From the NCBI GenBank assembly GCA_905182995.1, contig CAJJDP010000077.1:340185-404184 (forward strand): a stretch of DNA of 64,000 nt. Reading direction: 5' to 3'. Position 1 is the stretch's first letter, and the number at the start of each line of letters is the position of its first letter. Below are positions 47,334-60,103 of this stretch, in pieces. This stretch comes from Paramecium octaurelia. Its lineage: Eukaryota > Ciliophora > Oligohymenophorea > Peniculida > Parameciidae. The notes below the pieces were generated by a model. That model did no database searches, was not told the origin of the DNA, and was given only the letters and a program-made list of their open reading frames with translations. A program made the position numbers and the translations under genes.

Positions 47334-48344
47334 ATGGCAGAAGAATTAATTTTGAAAATTTTAGATGTAAATCCCTTCACTTCCTTATCAGGCATTGGCA
47401 ATATCGTCTTGGGAACAGGAGAATGGTTAACTCCTGAGAAAGAAACCAAAATCATAATTGAATTTGGTAATGCTATCCTCTCCAAAATATCCATTTGTAT
47501 TTAAATTTAACCTAATTAGAAAAGAGAACTATAAGGCAGATTAAGTTAATTTAACTCTAAGGGGAGAAAATTGCGATGATCTTTATTTTGAAAAGGCAAT
47601 TTGGAAGAAAAATGGCAATTGGAATGAAACATGCACTATTGAAATAGAGCCAGATTGTCAAGACATATTCAATTAAATGATGGTTGAAGTCATCAATTAT
47701 GGTTCTGTAGATTATAAGGGATTGAAAAGAATTAGGGTTTTTGGGATTCAGGATGGATAATTGTATAGTTAAAGGAAAAATAATGTGAAATAATTGAAGA
47801 AGCAATCGAAAGGCAAATAGAAGCAGAAGGGAGATTCATAAGAGAAGAGTGAGCAAAAGGAGAAGATCTAAAAAGTGAAAATAAATGAATCCTCCCTCAA
47901 AAAAAACAATCAATGGGGACTATATAATAGAGTCTAAAATCAAGTTAATAAAGAGTTTGTGTTTGTGGATCCAAGAGAGAAATTGAGGAATATTCACAAA
48001 AGCCCTTCTCCAATTAAGGAAGAGAGTCAGTAGTCCAATTAACCTACATATCAAACGCCTAAGCGATCTGAAACACCTGCCAAAAAGGGATATAGCATTA
48101 ATGAAAGGCATATGATAAGGTACAATCTTAATTAAATTGATAAACAATTCTTGGAGCTGCATTAAGAATGTAACAATCCCATCTTTAATATAATTTATAG
48201 TATAAAAAAGCTCTGGTATTGGGAAAGAAATGTAACTAACCTTTGCTAATTTTTAAGTCTACTGGCTTTAATGAACAATATTAATTCGTGTTATTATTAT
48301 TTTAAGTAATTGATATTAGCTGGGTCATGCACCTAACTCATTGA
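47334..48344 (+). CDS. Hypothetical protein with N-terminal beta-rich domain
   Basis: About 319 residues after a 25-nt intron at 47367-47391 and a 26-nt intron near the end. The N-terminal region has strand-like segments (KYPFVFKFNLIRKENY, DQVNLTLRGENC, CTIEIEPDCQDIF, MMVEVINYGSVDYKGLKRIRVF) suggesting a beta sandwich such as C2 or MSP; the match is not good enough to name one. It is followed by a Lys/Gln-rich linker, SPSPIKEES and a helical end. The 3' end is uncertain: the model shown overlaps the convergent CNOT11 stop by 20 bp. A longer unspliced frame also stays open, so the last exon needs transcript support. Confidence 0.55.
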
Positions 48345-49123
48345 AAGCTTTTACAGATTTAAAAAGTTAAGATACTTCATTAACTCTGGTAAACTCTATG
48401 CAAAATGCTTGCAGCTTTTGTACTTATAAACAGCTTACTTCAGTCAGAAGATCTTTGGTCACTATGGCCTTCGTTTTTAAAAAGTGCCTAATAAAAATGC
48501 TGACATATTTAACTATTTTAGTTTAAGTGGATTTTTCCTAATTGAATGTATAATATAATTTACTTTAATATTATTACAATATTAAATACAATAATACACA
48601 TAATATGTAACGAAATCAGGAGGTATTTTCATTGAATAATTTATCATTGCAATTAATTCAATAGTAGCAGGAGTGACATCAATATTTATAAAAACATCCA
48701 AATAACTTAAATAATTAAATGCTTTACTCTTAGAAATCAGAAGACTTCACATTTTTCATTAAGAAAAAGAGTACTAAGTTTGCATTATTTTCTATTAAAT
48801 CAGGTAATTTTTAAGTTGTAAACCCACAATTCTTCAATAAATATTCATCATTTTCTAAGAAGTCTTAAATTAACTATGCTATAGATTTTGTTTACCTTGT
48901 ATTCTTAATCACTGACTTAAGTGCAACAGGCTTTCTATATAATTTCCTTTACTTAACTCAATTTATCGCTATTAATTTAAAGAGTGTAATTCCATTATAA
49001 ATTATTAAGCATGCCAATCTCATTCCAATATAATGTATTTGTCTTTACAAGGGCAGGAATAGGTCTTAAATGGTCTATCTAAAATTAGTCTGAATCCAAG
49101 TTAAGCTTCTTTATTTTATCCAT
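48325..49123 (-). CDS. CNOT11: CCR4-NOT complex subunit 11 (CNOT11)
   Basis: CNOT11 binds the NOT1 N-terminus with CNOT10 in the mRNA deadenylase complex. The 242-residue product has KLPDLIENNANLVLFFLM, KIPPDFVTYYVYYCI-x-CNNIK, YVSIFIRHFLKTKAIVTKDLL and AFCIEFTRVNEVSQLFKSVK, all matching the conserved CNOT11 C-terminal domain in order and to its end. Three introns (22, 22 and 26 nt) give an exact multiple of three. It is much shorter than the animal protein (about 500 residues), keeping little outside the NOT1-binding domain. The start at 49123 is 37 bp from the stop of the arrestin-like gene. Confidence 0.88.
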
Positions 49124-49159
49124 TAAAAATCAAATAATAATAATTAAAATATATAATCA

Positions 49160-50369
49160 TCAGGGTATATATGATTATTACACCGAAACATTTGTAAATT
49201 CATTAACACTTACATTCAAATTTGAGACCAATTTCCAACCATCCAGATTAACTTTTTGTAGCATTTATTGTTCCTAAATGTGTATGGGGATTTAACATAT
49301 AACAGGGACAGATAACCAAGTCAGGAATGAATCCTAATTTTTAAGAATTGAATTACAACTATTGCCTCTAATTAAAAAAAGTATTAGTTCTTAATAGTGT
49401 TGGTCTTCAGTGAGGCTTTTAAGTCTTTTGGCAATTCCAAAAGAGACACTATTCTATCCTTACTTTATCCTGCTAAGAGACCATCCCAATTTTGTGAAAC
49501 AACCACTTAATCTTCAATAATTCTTTCTACCTCATCGTTGTCAATGAAAATCAATTTATGAATAACTCTGACTTCAATTCTATTAACAGGTCTCTATGAT
49601 CGAGTATTATCGACAGAGTAATCGACAGATATTTTGTCTCCAGGGAAAAATTTGTTTGTCTTTAATCTCACTGACAATTCGACTGCTCCACTATTTAAAC
49701 AAAGGAAATGAACTATATTCCCTTCTAACTATCTGAATTATTCGCTTTCTTTAAATCTACCATTGAGATAGACATCAGTACTTTCCATCATCACAGTTCT
49801 TGCTTCTTCTGTGGAATCTATTTTCAATGTAATCATGTAGCCACATTTCCCTTATTTCTATCCTTTTTATATTTAAGATATTAATACCATCAACACTCTT
49901 ATAATAGAAACTTGATGGCATGTTGAATTGCGTTGGAACAATAAAATTGAATTTATAATCTCCTGCTTTAACACTACCATTATAAAGCTCCTGGGTGTAG
50001 ATAAATGAGTCATGAGTTCCATAATGTCTAAATACTCGAAATAATAGGTTTCCACTTAACTCGTATTTCTTTTAAGTATATTTTGGTTATTTTAATGGAG
50101 AATCCAGAGTAATTTACACTTACTTCTCTTTCTCTATTAACTTATCAGGTATCATCTGGGGATTGCTTTCATCATAGGGAATCTAATTTGATCACTTAAA
50201 CGTTTACTTGTTTTTTCTCTAAAACCTTCGAATATTCTTTAGTTTGAAAAGTCAAAACAATTTAGACCTTCGGCATATCTTAAGGTATTCTAACATAGCA
50301 ACAACCTGTTATTTATTCACCAGCGAGAGTGACGGCGTCATTAAATTAAAATAAAATTGATTTGCTCAT
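49160..50369 (-). CDS. Arrestin-fold protein (alpha-arrestin/VPS26-like)
   Basis: Arrestin-fold proteins act as cargo and ubiquitin-ligase adaptors in membrane traffic. The N-terminal sandwich has LAGEQITGCCYVRI, a YELSGNLLFR strand and GDYKFNFIVP-x-QFNMPSSFYY, equivalent to the family G-x-Y-x-FPF-x2-x-LP-x-x-LP-S-S/T-F hallmark. The C-terminal sandwich includes ELSVRLKTNKFFPGDKISV, NRIEVRVIHKLIFID and LPKDLKASLKTNTIKN-x-YF-LEA, followed by a proline/valine strand. A 25-nt intron follows EKKQ near residue 53 and one of 26 nt lies near the end; at least one more is needed to keep frame. About 385 residues, the usual size. Confidence 0.85.
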
Positions 50370-50745
50370 TAGAAATATAAATATTTTTTTAGATACAATT
50401 AATCAAGTTATTGATTAAGTTCTTATATGCAAATAAAAAACTTCATTATATAATCAATATCAAATTAAATTTTATATCATTTGTAACTTTTCTTAATTCC
50501 CTCTTTTTCAAATTTTATGCATGCAATCTTCCAAAAATTGAATTCCAATTAAATTCATAAATTTATAATTTGTCTATCGTTTTTTCCTTTAACATTAACT
50601 TTTTTGTCAAAGAGTTATTTTAATAATTTATATACTTTTTTTTCCTTAAAGGAATTATTGTGCCCGAGGTGTTTATTATTTATCACTCCACTAATTTATC
50701 ATTACAAATGGTAATATTTTAATAATTATATTAATTAAATTATCA
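50370..50745. other. AT-rich spacer between divergent genes
   Basis: About 375 bases between the arrestin-like start (minus) and the UBR start (plus). T-rich runs only; no gene. Confidence 0.45.
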
Positions 50746-53700
50746 ATGTCCAAAACACCTAAACTTGAATAATTTTTGACCAACATTAATTAAGAAATAG
50801 ACAACGAATACATCTTTCACCATTACATCTCCTCAAACTTAGAGGATTTCAAAGAATTTGACTAATCTAAAAACCCATAGCAATCACTTTGTGGAGCACA
50901 TGTCTCTTAACAAGCACTTTCATTTCAATGCTTTGATTGTGCTCCAGATCCTCATCACATGTACTGCGGAAACTGTTTTTAGTTGGAGTTGCATCAAAGT
51001 ATAAATTCTCTATTATAGGAAAGATCACAGAGCATTTTTTAGGAAAGAAGCGAGTGGTTGTTGTGATTGTGGGGATCCTACTGCCATTTCTAATAAGGAT
51101 TCATTTTGTAAATTACACAAAGAATAGAAAATTGATATCACAAATGAAATATCAAAGGTTAAACCAAATATGACAGAAGCAGTATTAAGGTTTCTCAAGG
51201 ACTCCATTTAAATTTATTTTTCAAAATGTGAAGAAGCTGTGAGTTTAGTGTCGAATATCCCTAATCCATTTTTAATTTAATGTTGTCACATTAGTCATGT
51301 AATAAATTATAAGTAGGTTTATAAATTATTAAACAATCATTACAATATAAGAAATACTTATCAAACCATCTTATCTGCAATTCGTATTTAAGATATTATT
51401 ATTGATTTTTTATGTTGGCTTTGTAAAGACAGGACTTGCTTTGCTCTATTGATAGCAGGTTTTCTAAAATCTTAATATACTGACGGGGTCACTTATTTTG
51501 AATAAATTATTCACTATTAATAATTAAAACTTCTTTTAGATGTTGATGATGACAATAAGTTTGATAAATTGCTTTATAATTTGAATATAGATGAGAATTT
51601 TAGGTTGTTTACCCAAGACGTGTTTTTGACAAGACAGAATGACTTATGGAAATTTTTTGAAATTGAAACCTTTGACGGAGCTGTAATCGTTGAAGAGTTC
51701 ATTTCAGCATTTGAAAATTTCGTATAAACTGGCATATTTTATACCAAGGAGAAAAATTAGTTATAATTATTTGAGAATTATTTTAAAAAGATGAATTCTT
51801 GTAAAGAAAAATACATAGCTTGTTCAATTAAAGCTGCTAGATTCTTTTCAATGTAATCTTAATTTGTTTCAGAAGAGTTTTAGAACATTTAATTCACATC
51901 CCCAAAAATAAAGTAATTATTAGATATGAATACTAAATTATAGAACATATTAAATACTTGCCAATTGGGCAGTTTAGACCATTGTTATTAAATGCTAGAA
52001 TTTTTTTCTTTAAAATTTTAATACAATTACTTTATCAAGAGTTTTAACAACACTTTATCTCAGTTGTTTCAAAATTATTAAACTTAACAGTTGACAATTG
52101 ATGAGATTGCCTCACTTGACCCTGAACTATTTTTTTTGACTGCTCTTTTTAAGAGTTATAGTAATGTCAGCGGATTTTCTAATTCAAATAAGCTTTACTA
52201 ACCACTTATATCAGAAACGTAAATATAACTTAATCTTTTATACTTGGAATCAAGATATGTCAACATCATAAAATAGTGTTTGGCAAAATATCTAGCATCT
52301 CCATAAATTACAACAATGGCTAAATCAAACTTCATCAATATCTTATTCTACTGGTCTTATGAATTAATCAGGTCAAATAAAAATAATAAAGAATAGTATA
52401 ATTATTTACCTGAATTCTATAAAAATAATATTGAGGCAAATACTGAGAAGGACCAAACAAACACTATTATTAGATTAAACTACTGTATTTATAGAAGTGG
52501 ATCAATAATTGATAAATATTTCATCATTCTTTTAACTTATTTATTTCAAGAAAACGAATTTTAATCATCAAATTAATTTAGAATGTATCTATAAACTACT
52601 TTGAAATAAGATGAGTAAGATTTACAATTCAATTTATACAAGATCTTTGAAAGATGTGTGCACAATTTCATAAGCCTTCTGTATACTCCTTTGAATGAGC
52701 AAGTTTCTAACACCTACTTTGCCATAGGAAAAGAATAGCTGGAATCTTATGATATAGCTTTTATCAAATTTTATTTCATTCTTTATAAGGATTAAGCATT
52801 AAGTTAAATTAGAAGCATTCTCCAATCTAGAAAATACTTTAAGGATTACAGTTAAAATTAATTTTTTATGTAACATTGATTCTCTATAATTAGATAAATT
52901 ATTGCTAGAATTATTGCCTCCGATAAGAGTTTCAACTGTGTAAGTTAGACATTGTACAACTAAACTAATCTACCTGAAGGCTTGTCTTTTACTTTATATT
53001 AAATCCTTTCAAACTTATTTATTCTCAATCATTACTAAGAGTATTCAGAAATTAAATCAACTTTTGAATAGGCTTCATTTTCTGTTTCTAATTTGGAAAT
53101 GTTCATACTAAACTTTTGTGAATTGGATGAAAACTTAAATAAGTTAAAGTTAAAGACTCATTAATAGATTTAAGAATATTTTAAAATATAACCATCTAAC
53201 TAAACGGACCATCCAAATAACCATACTTATTTCCATCCCTTATTATTTTTAAATCATTTATCAACTGCTCAATCAATTGGAGAGCAATTAAACTCATAGA
53301 AACAATAAGACTATTTTATTAAATTTGGAAATTCAATTGAATAGCTTAGAGATTTTGGTTAACTAAAAGGAGTGAATTTGGAATTGATGGAATTTTTTGC
53401 ATTAGCTTAGAATATAAACCTAATTATTTCAGCAATACAACCATCTGTTAATTCAGCAACAGAAATCAAATTAATTGAAAGATTGATAACCATAAGTGCG
53501 CATTTGAAAAAAGAAACATCATAAATTTGTGAATCCTTAAAACAACTATAAATGAGCAAAGAACAAGATTAGTAAAGTATATAATTGATTTTGAATAAAT
53601 ATGGAAGTTCAAAACAAGTGTTGGAGGAAGAAGTAGAAGTATTATAAATAAAGTCTCTATAAAGTGTTAAAATGAATAAGATGAAAGCTAAATTTAAATA

Positions 53701-55128
53701 AAAAATTGAATCATTTTAACAAAATGATATTGCCGCAAATGATGATCAAAAATTTGTATAAACCTAATATGATACTTGTGCATTATGCAGATTAGATTTG
53801 GAAGATAATCAGAATTACTGTATTCCAATTCTAATTTAACCAAATCCCTATTCAAAATATTATTAAATTTATCCACCTGATTTAAAAGATGATATCATGA
53901 AGGATGATTTGAATTTATTGAAAATTTCAATCATTAGTTGTAAGCATAAATTTCATGATAAGTGTTTAATTGCTTCTTATTCATATTCGTAAAAATAAAA
54001 ACTTGTACCATCATGGTTTCAACTATAATGTCCAGTTTGCAAATAATCTAGTGAAACGCGATTGTCAATCAACAAAAACAAAAGCGATGAACAATATGAT
54101 GAATTTAATAATTGGTTATTATTGCAATCTTAGAATTTTGGAATAAAGAACTATCTTAAAGAAAAATATGGAGAATCTAATGAACATAAATTAAAAGAAA
54201 TTTATCTCTCCTTATTAGTTGATCTCTTGCTTTAATTATTTATGGATTCATTAGAATTCATAAGACAAGATAAACATTTTGTATTTCTAAATATACTAGA
54301 TTATTTATTTTAAATATGTAAAAAAATCACAATTACTCGTTTTAATTTCCAGAATTAATAGTCTATATTCTTAAATATACTGAACCTAATAACAGAATTA
54401 TTAATATTGAATAACCAATAATAAAAATCTCTAACTCATTTTCTTGAGGACAATTAAGAATAAATAAAATCTTAAATCTTTTAATTTGATTTACCATTTT
54501 AAATTGCAAACCAATTACTAAAATGTTTTGCATTAAATATTGAAAAAGAATAAAATTAAATCATTTAAGTCAACCAATATGTTGAATAATTTAATAGAAA
54601 TGTTATGATAAATATTGTGAAAAATTAGATTATTGAGAAATTAGGATACAAATTTAAATAATTTTATGATCATTATTTTAATGAGCCATGTTCATTTTGC
54701 AAAGGCTTTTCAAATGCACCTAAAAGTTCTGATCAATTTGTATGCCTACTCTGCTTTTAAAAGGTTTGTGATGTAGAATGCAAAGTAATAATTTATAATT
54801 ATTAAAGAAATTGTTTTCTAAGAATGGAAATATGAATGTTCATGCATAACTCTTTCATTAAGGAAATACTATATTTGCAAGTCTCAAGACAGGCCAACTC
54901 GCATTGTTATCTTCACCATTAACTTGCTTTGGATACAAAAACTTGTATCAAAATAAATTTGGATAATTAATAAAACTCACAAATATGGAGACCCAATGGG
55001 AAGAATATTATATCAACAATAAAGTCTTAACTGACACAGCTGAAATAATGATTTCAAATTCACTGAAGTAAATAATAAAAAATCGCGAGTTAAATTATAA
55101 CCAGTTGGATATAAGAGGATTCTTTTGA
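50746..55128 (+). CDS. UBR-type E3 ubiquitin ligase (N-recognin family)
   Basis: UBR proteins recognise N-degrons through the UBR box and ubiquitinate them through a RING-type domain. The UBR box lies near residues 55-125: CGAHV, QCFDCAPDPHHMYCGNCF, H-Q-x5-H then GCCDCGD and a final CKLH; a 20-nt intron splits it between LELHQ and DHRAFF. A long helical middle follows. Near 53770-54050 is a RING-H2 with CALCRLD, CKHKFHDKCL and CPVCKQ. The C-terminal UBR-specific region has CSFCKGF, CLLCFQKVC, then HAQLFHQGNTIFASLKTGQLALLSSP and YQNKFGQ. About 1,420 residues, short for UBR1/2. The start at 50746 is the first ATG in frame. Confidence 0.9.
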
Positions 55129-55194
55129 GTCATTCTCTTATAAATTATATTTTATTATATTAATGTAATTATTATTTATGTATTAATGTGCTAT

Positions 55195-56782
55195 TCAATG
55201 TTAATTTTCTGATAATTCTTTTTTCAGTTTGACAACTTCTGTTTCAGGCAATTATCCCTTTTATAATTAGTCTAATAAGTTTGTGACTATGAACTTCAAA
55301 TTTGATGATTCTTATATAGATTATTAATAATTTTCTTAATAGTCTTTAGACAATTGTATTATTGTCTTAGATTCATTTTAAATTGCGTTATTTTTCTAAA
55401 TTAATTTGTCGCTTAATGTTTCTCCCTTTAATAATCCAATATTATAATGACCAGGTTTTATTAATAATATAATTTTCTACTTATATTTATTTCCATATTC
55501 CCTTTTGTTAAAATTTGAATCTTTGAAAAATATAAGTTGTACAAATCTAAAAATAAATAAATGTTGATAATTTACATATCCAAACCTTTAGCTAATTCTG
55601 AAATAACAAGTTCATTATTATTACACTCCATTTCCCATACTAATAAATTTATTTTGTCATCAATTGCATCCTTAACTTCACTGTTTTCAATAACATAATT
55701 TGAATAATTTCTAAAGAAGATAGTTGATAGTCCATATAAACAACTATCAACTTCATTTGAATTTTGTTCGTAGGCAGCAAATTGTTCAAGAAAAGACTCT
55801 TATCTTGCACAAATATCTTCAATTGACTTTAATCTAATTAATCTGAAAAGAAAATCTTATAACATTAATTTTTCGATTTCCTTATCATCAATCTTTAAAT
55901 CTAATTACTCAGTAAAGATTTTCATCGGTAACTCAATTTTTTTAATCTTCTCAATAAATTAACAAAATTAATCAAAAGAATAATGGAATAGTAAAATTGA
56001 TAAGAATTAAAATCCAAAAGCTGTGTAGAAACAATTACCATCTCCTCTGACTTCTCTAAATGCATTACAATAACTTGCTAATTGGTTGGCTGATTAAACT
56101 GTTAAATTATAATTCTTTTTTAGATCCGATTTCTCCTAAACTTGTCTTACATAGAGTTTATATTGATCTTGCACTAACCGTTATTTATTAGTTTATTCAT
56201 AAATCTAAAAAATGGCATCTCTTACCTTTTTCTAATTTTCTTCGTTGTTTTAATAAAGGGCATAACTGTTGTTATGAAATGTTTGGAAGTCTTCTTTATA
56301 TTTATCCTCATATTATTAAATGGAAATCTTAACATATAATAAAATATTTACTTTTATATTTTCTATTTAGTCATTCATTGATTTGCAATCTCTTAATTTA
56401 TCAATAATCTTCAATTTTTCATTGATACTGATTATTTCTTTGGAAATTTTTTCATCAATATCCTATAAGTGAATTTCCTTTCCATCCTTTTTAGAACCTT
56501 TTGATTCGTTTTAATCAATCTTTTATTCATCATCCTAATTATTTATTAACCTATCATTTATAGATGTTGATATTCATACGGCTTATATTCGTCTGCAATT
56601 ATATTTAGCACAGCATCACCTTACAGGTCTTTCTGCGCATTCAATTCTTTCTGACTATTTTTTTTAAAATAGGTATAAAGTTGCATTCCAAATGTTATTA
56701 TCGCTAGCATAGTTGTTATGGGCAAAATTATTAGAGTAATTTCTTTTATAAATGCATAGAAGCTGACTATTAAAGAATCCAT
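55195..56782 (-). CDS. Otubain-type (OTU, peptidase C65) deubiquitinase with N-terminal membrane anchor
   Basis: Otubains cleave ubiquitin chains with a Cys-His-Asp triad. The catalytic Cys lies in EVRGDGNCFYTAFGF and the His in LLIKPGHYNIGL, with the intervening helical insert of C65 enzymes (LEQFAAYEQNSNEVDSCLYGLS, MECNNNELVISELAKGL). Unlike animal otubains it begins with a hydrophobic segment (ITLIILPITTMLAIITFGM) preceded by few residues, predicting a single-pass membrane anchor, then a coiled coil of about 130 residues before the catalytic domain. It ends with a further helical extension after the His. A 29-nt intron follows the KP at about residue 68. The stop lies 66 bp from the stop of the UBR gene, tail to tail. 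Confidence 0.88.
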
Positions 56783-57186
56783 TATAAAATAATAATTGAT
56801 TTCTATTACATTAAAGACTCAACTTTATTTTATTCCTATTATAATAAAGTGTACGTATGGGTATTTAGAATCAAATTGATTTCAAGAAATCTTAAAAAAG
56901 AAAAACATAAAACAGTTCAAAAATTACATTTACAAATTACTGCTATTTTTACTTCAAATTAACTACCGAAATCATATTAGATAATTTAACTATATTATTT
57001 ATTAAATTAAAAAATGATAAGCTAGAAAATATAATTCTACTCTCTCAAAATACAAATATTGGTATATAATTCTTTTTAATTTTAATTCATTATTGTGAAA
57101 TCCTTTGAAATTTAAGATCTAGATAGTTAATAGTGTACATTATTATTATTTTTAACAATATATTATTAATATCATTTTTGATTAGT
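56783..57186. other. AT-rich intergenic region
   Basis: About 400 bases between the otubain start and the stop of the PUB-domain gene. Nothing recognised. Confidence 0.45.
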
Positions 57187-58614
57187 TCATTTTAAAGATT
57201 TTTCTAGTTGTTTTTTCCATGCAATTTCAATATCTGCTCTGGCCATTTTTATTTAGCCAACTTCAAAAATGTTTTTGTAATCAGTTTCACCTTCTCTAAA
57301 ACCTATTAATTATAAAATTTATCTTCCTTCCTCATATTAAAGTATATTAAGATTGACAGTTTTATTCGATTTTTGTATTGTTCTGAATTTTTCATCGCTA
57401 GAGTTTTCAACAATGTTAGTGATTAACTTTAAAAATAGGTTATGGGAGCTTTATAGTAATTATTAGGATTTAATCTTCTTTAACCAACTGTCATAAAGAT
57501 TGATTATTTCTTATTCTCTGCTCAGTTGTATAATTTCCTATTATTACTTTTATCTATTGTTGTCTTGCTTTTGTAATTGTGAAGTTAATTATTCTGGTTT
57601 AATGTAAAGTTATCTTAACTAATCATTATATTTTTGAATGTCACCTGGATGAATTAGCAATCCTCTTGCCATATATTATTCAATAGTAAACCTAGCACTT
57701 TTCAATCCTTGCGGCTCTTTGCTTGAATAAATCAACACAACATTGCTGCCCATTGACTATAAATTCTACAAGTAAGGTATCAATTCCTTAACTAATTGAT
57801 GGGTATTCAATGACCCAGAAGGTTATTATATTAGACTGTAGCAGCTGACTTTGTATAGATTTTCTTCTAATTTTTTAATTCCACTAAAGTTGACACATTG
57901 ATAGAGAAATATGAGATTTCGGATTTGAAGATTTTTATTGTAGAGACTCATTTAATTCTTTTTCATCAGTATTTCAAAGGCATCTTCACTATGCAAATAT
58001 ATTCTGAAGGTATCATCTCCACGCTTTGTAGCATCTGAGACATCCTTGTAATCAAATATCAATAATGGATAATAACTATTCAAGATGTTGATCTCACTCA
58101 GCATCTAATATTGGTCCATGAAAGTATTAAGGGGTTTTGTTAAACTATAAACTTGTTTAACCTTCACATTAATTTCCTTGAAAACATTTAAGACCGACTC
58201 TATTTTCTCGCCGTAATCTCTGAATGCCCATAGGTTTTTGAAATCAAATAAAAATTTGTATTATTTTTTATCTTCAATTATTTTTTCAGGTCTGCTAACA
58301 TCTATCGGAGTGAATCCGTATTCAAAAAAATTAGTTTTGGCTTTTTCAGAGAACAAGAAAACTCCCTGATAATCAAAATCTTTTTACACTTACTTCTGCT
58401 GATTTACGCCTAATCTAACAATAAAATTATAAGCCATCGATTCAGTTACTTCTATGATTTGAATCTATTCAAACAATTTTATAACACAAGGAAATCCCAT
58501 GCTTAACTTTGGTTTTGGCATCGGATATTACTCCTACAATACCTAGCTTGCATTTTATGAGATGTCAAGCATTTTAGGCTAATGAACATCTGACAATTTT
58601 TTTGTTTAACACAT
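57187..58614 (-). CDS. PUB-domain protein (p97/Cdc48 cofactor candidate)
   Basis: 475 residues in one intronless frame. The last 90 residues resemble the PUB domain of PNGase and UBXN6: DEKFRTIQKSNKT, then EEGRQILQLIGFREGETDY and a closing helix, matching D-E-K-(Y/F)-R-x-I-x3-N-x-x and G-x6-M-G-F-x-E-G. PUB domains bind the C-terminal tail of the p97/Cdc48 ATPase. The N-terminal 350 residues have no recognised domain; they contain IIFDYKDVSDATKRGDD-like and LKSARFTIEQYM segments and a Gln-rich coil before the PUB domain. The ATG at 58614 is the most upstream supported start (MCQTKKLSDV); the ATG at about 58527 is an alternative. No UBX or transglutaminase domain is seen. Confidence 0.7.
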
Positions 58615-58832
58615 TCCCATAATAGTTTAATTAATAATAATATTAAATGCTCATTCTGGAAATAATTATATTTAAAATTGTCATAAAGATAAAACCTAAT
58701 GATCACATCATGGCAAATCGCTAATTCATTTTGATTAAGAATTTTATATTAAAAAAATAAATTGAAAAATTTAACCATTATAATAATCAATTTATTTTGT
58801 TTAAAATAAGAAATAAATATAAAGATTGGTTT

Positions 58833-59639
58833 TCATTAATTCAAAGATATTAATTTAATAGAGGCTGATTTTTGAAACATTTTAGTTTTTCTCTGTTTCT
58901 TATAAAAATTATACATGCTTTAAACCTAAGAATGTTCGGTCTTGCATATTCTATTTTAAGAGTATAAGTCGGTATTCTACCTCACAATGAATTATTAGAT
59001 AGGTCTCTTCATGAACATATCAAAACTGCCCATAGATGAATGTTTTTACTTCATCTAACAGGGCGGTTCTCTTGATGTCATACTTTCATTGACTGTATTC
59101 GCCTTTTCTATTTGTAATAGTTGAGGTAATCTATCGATTATATTCCTACTGCGAAATATGGAAATGCGAGGTCTTGAGAGTCTCTGCATTTTTCTTCTTT
59201 GTGGGTTGTATCGAAAGTATGTGAGTAGAAGACATACAGCCAAAACTAATATCCTAAATCTTTTTCTTATGAGGCGTCTATGCATTTTTATTTCGATGGT
59301 TCCTCGAGACATCAGACGTTTGAATTTGAAGCCTGCATTTCCAAATATGGAACCCTCTGTACTCTTAGCTCTTTATTGAGATTCAATATCCTATTGCTTT
59401 TATTCAACACATGATCGATTCAACTAATTCTTAAAGAGAGAACGCGTATAATGCTTACGATTGGGCTTAGAATTCAGAAGGGATTTCAGCAAGGGATCAA
59501 AATGAACTATTTTTTCGATTTATAAGCGAATGGCTTGCATTTTTAAATCATTCATATATTCTTCGCGATTCCTCACTGCGATCGGTAGAATATTAAGAGT
59601 AAATATCCCATTTCGTTTTAGTGTTACTTTCCTCTTCAT
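58833..59639 (-). CDS. Basic single-pass membrane protein, unknown function
   Basis: 268 residues in one intronless frame, rich in Arg and Lys. One clear membrane helix (FRILVLAVCLLLTYF) near residue 140 is flanked on both sides by dense basic residues (MHRRLIRKR before, NPQRRKMQRLSRPR after), an arrangement that does not predict orientation well. The rest is hydrophilic and low in Cys. No family recognised, but codon use and length make a real gene likely. Confidence 0.6.
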
Positions 59640-60103
59640 GCACGCAGCAAAATATTTGTTTATTATTTTAATTCTAATATTGAAAAGAAATCTTGATTAA
59701 TTATTCCCAATTAAGCAATAACCAAATTAATACTTTAACAATATAATATTTCTGTACTATTAATTATCGTTTGTGAATGCATATTTACAGAACTAGTTGA
59801 ATTAGTAAAAGTCATTTAAATTGAAACAGCATATAACCTCAGTGTCAGCTTCCCTTGCCTAGAATAATTAAGATTTCCAGAAAATTAAAAATATTTAATG
59901 CAAATTATACTTAGTAGTAATTAGACATTTAAACTATCATGAATCATATGGAATAGGAAAATTTTATCTATAAAAATTGAAATAACCTTTAATTCTTGAA
60001 CTATGGACCCATTAATTCAAGGCATAAGGTGTTAATTCTTGTTAATTATATATAAACCTGTTAAAATAAATCAGAAATAAAGATTAAATATATAAATAAT
60101 ATT
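59640..60103. other. AT-rich spacer between divergent genes
   Basis: About 460 bases between the basic membrane-protein gene (minus) and the first bZIP gene (plus). No gene seen. Confidence 0.45.
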
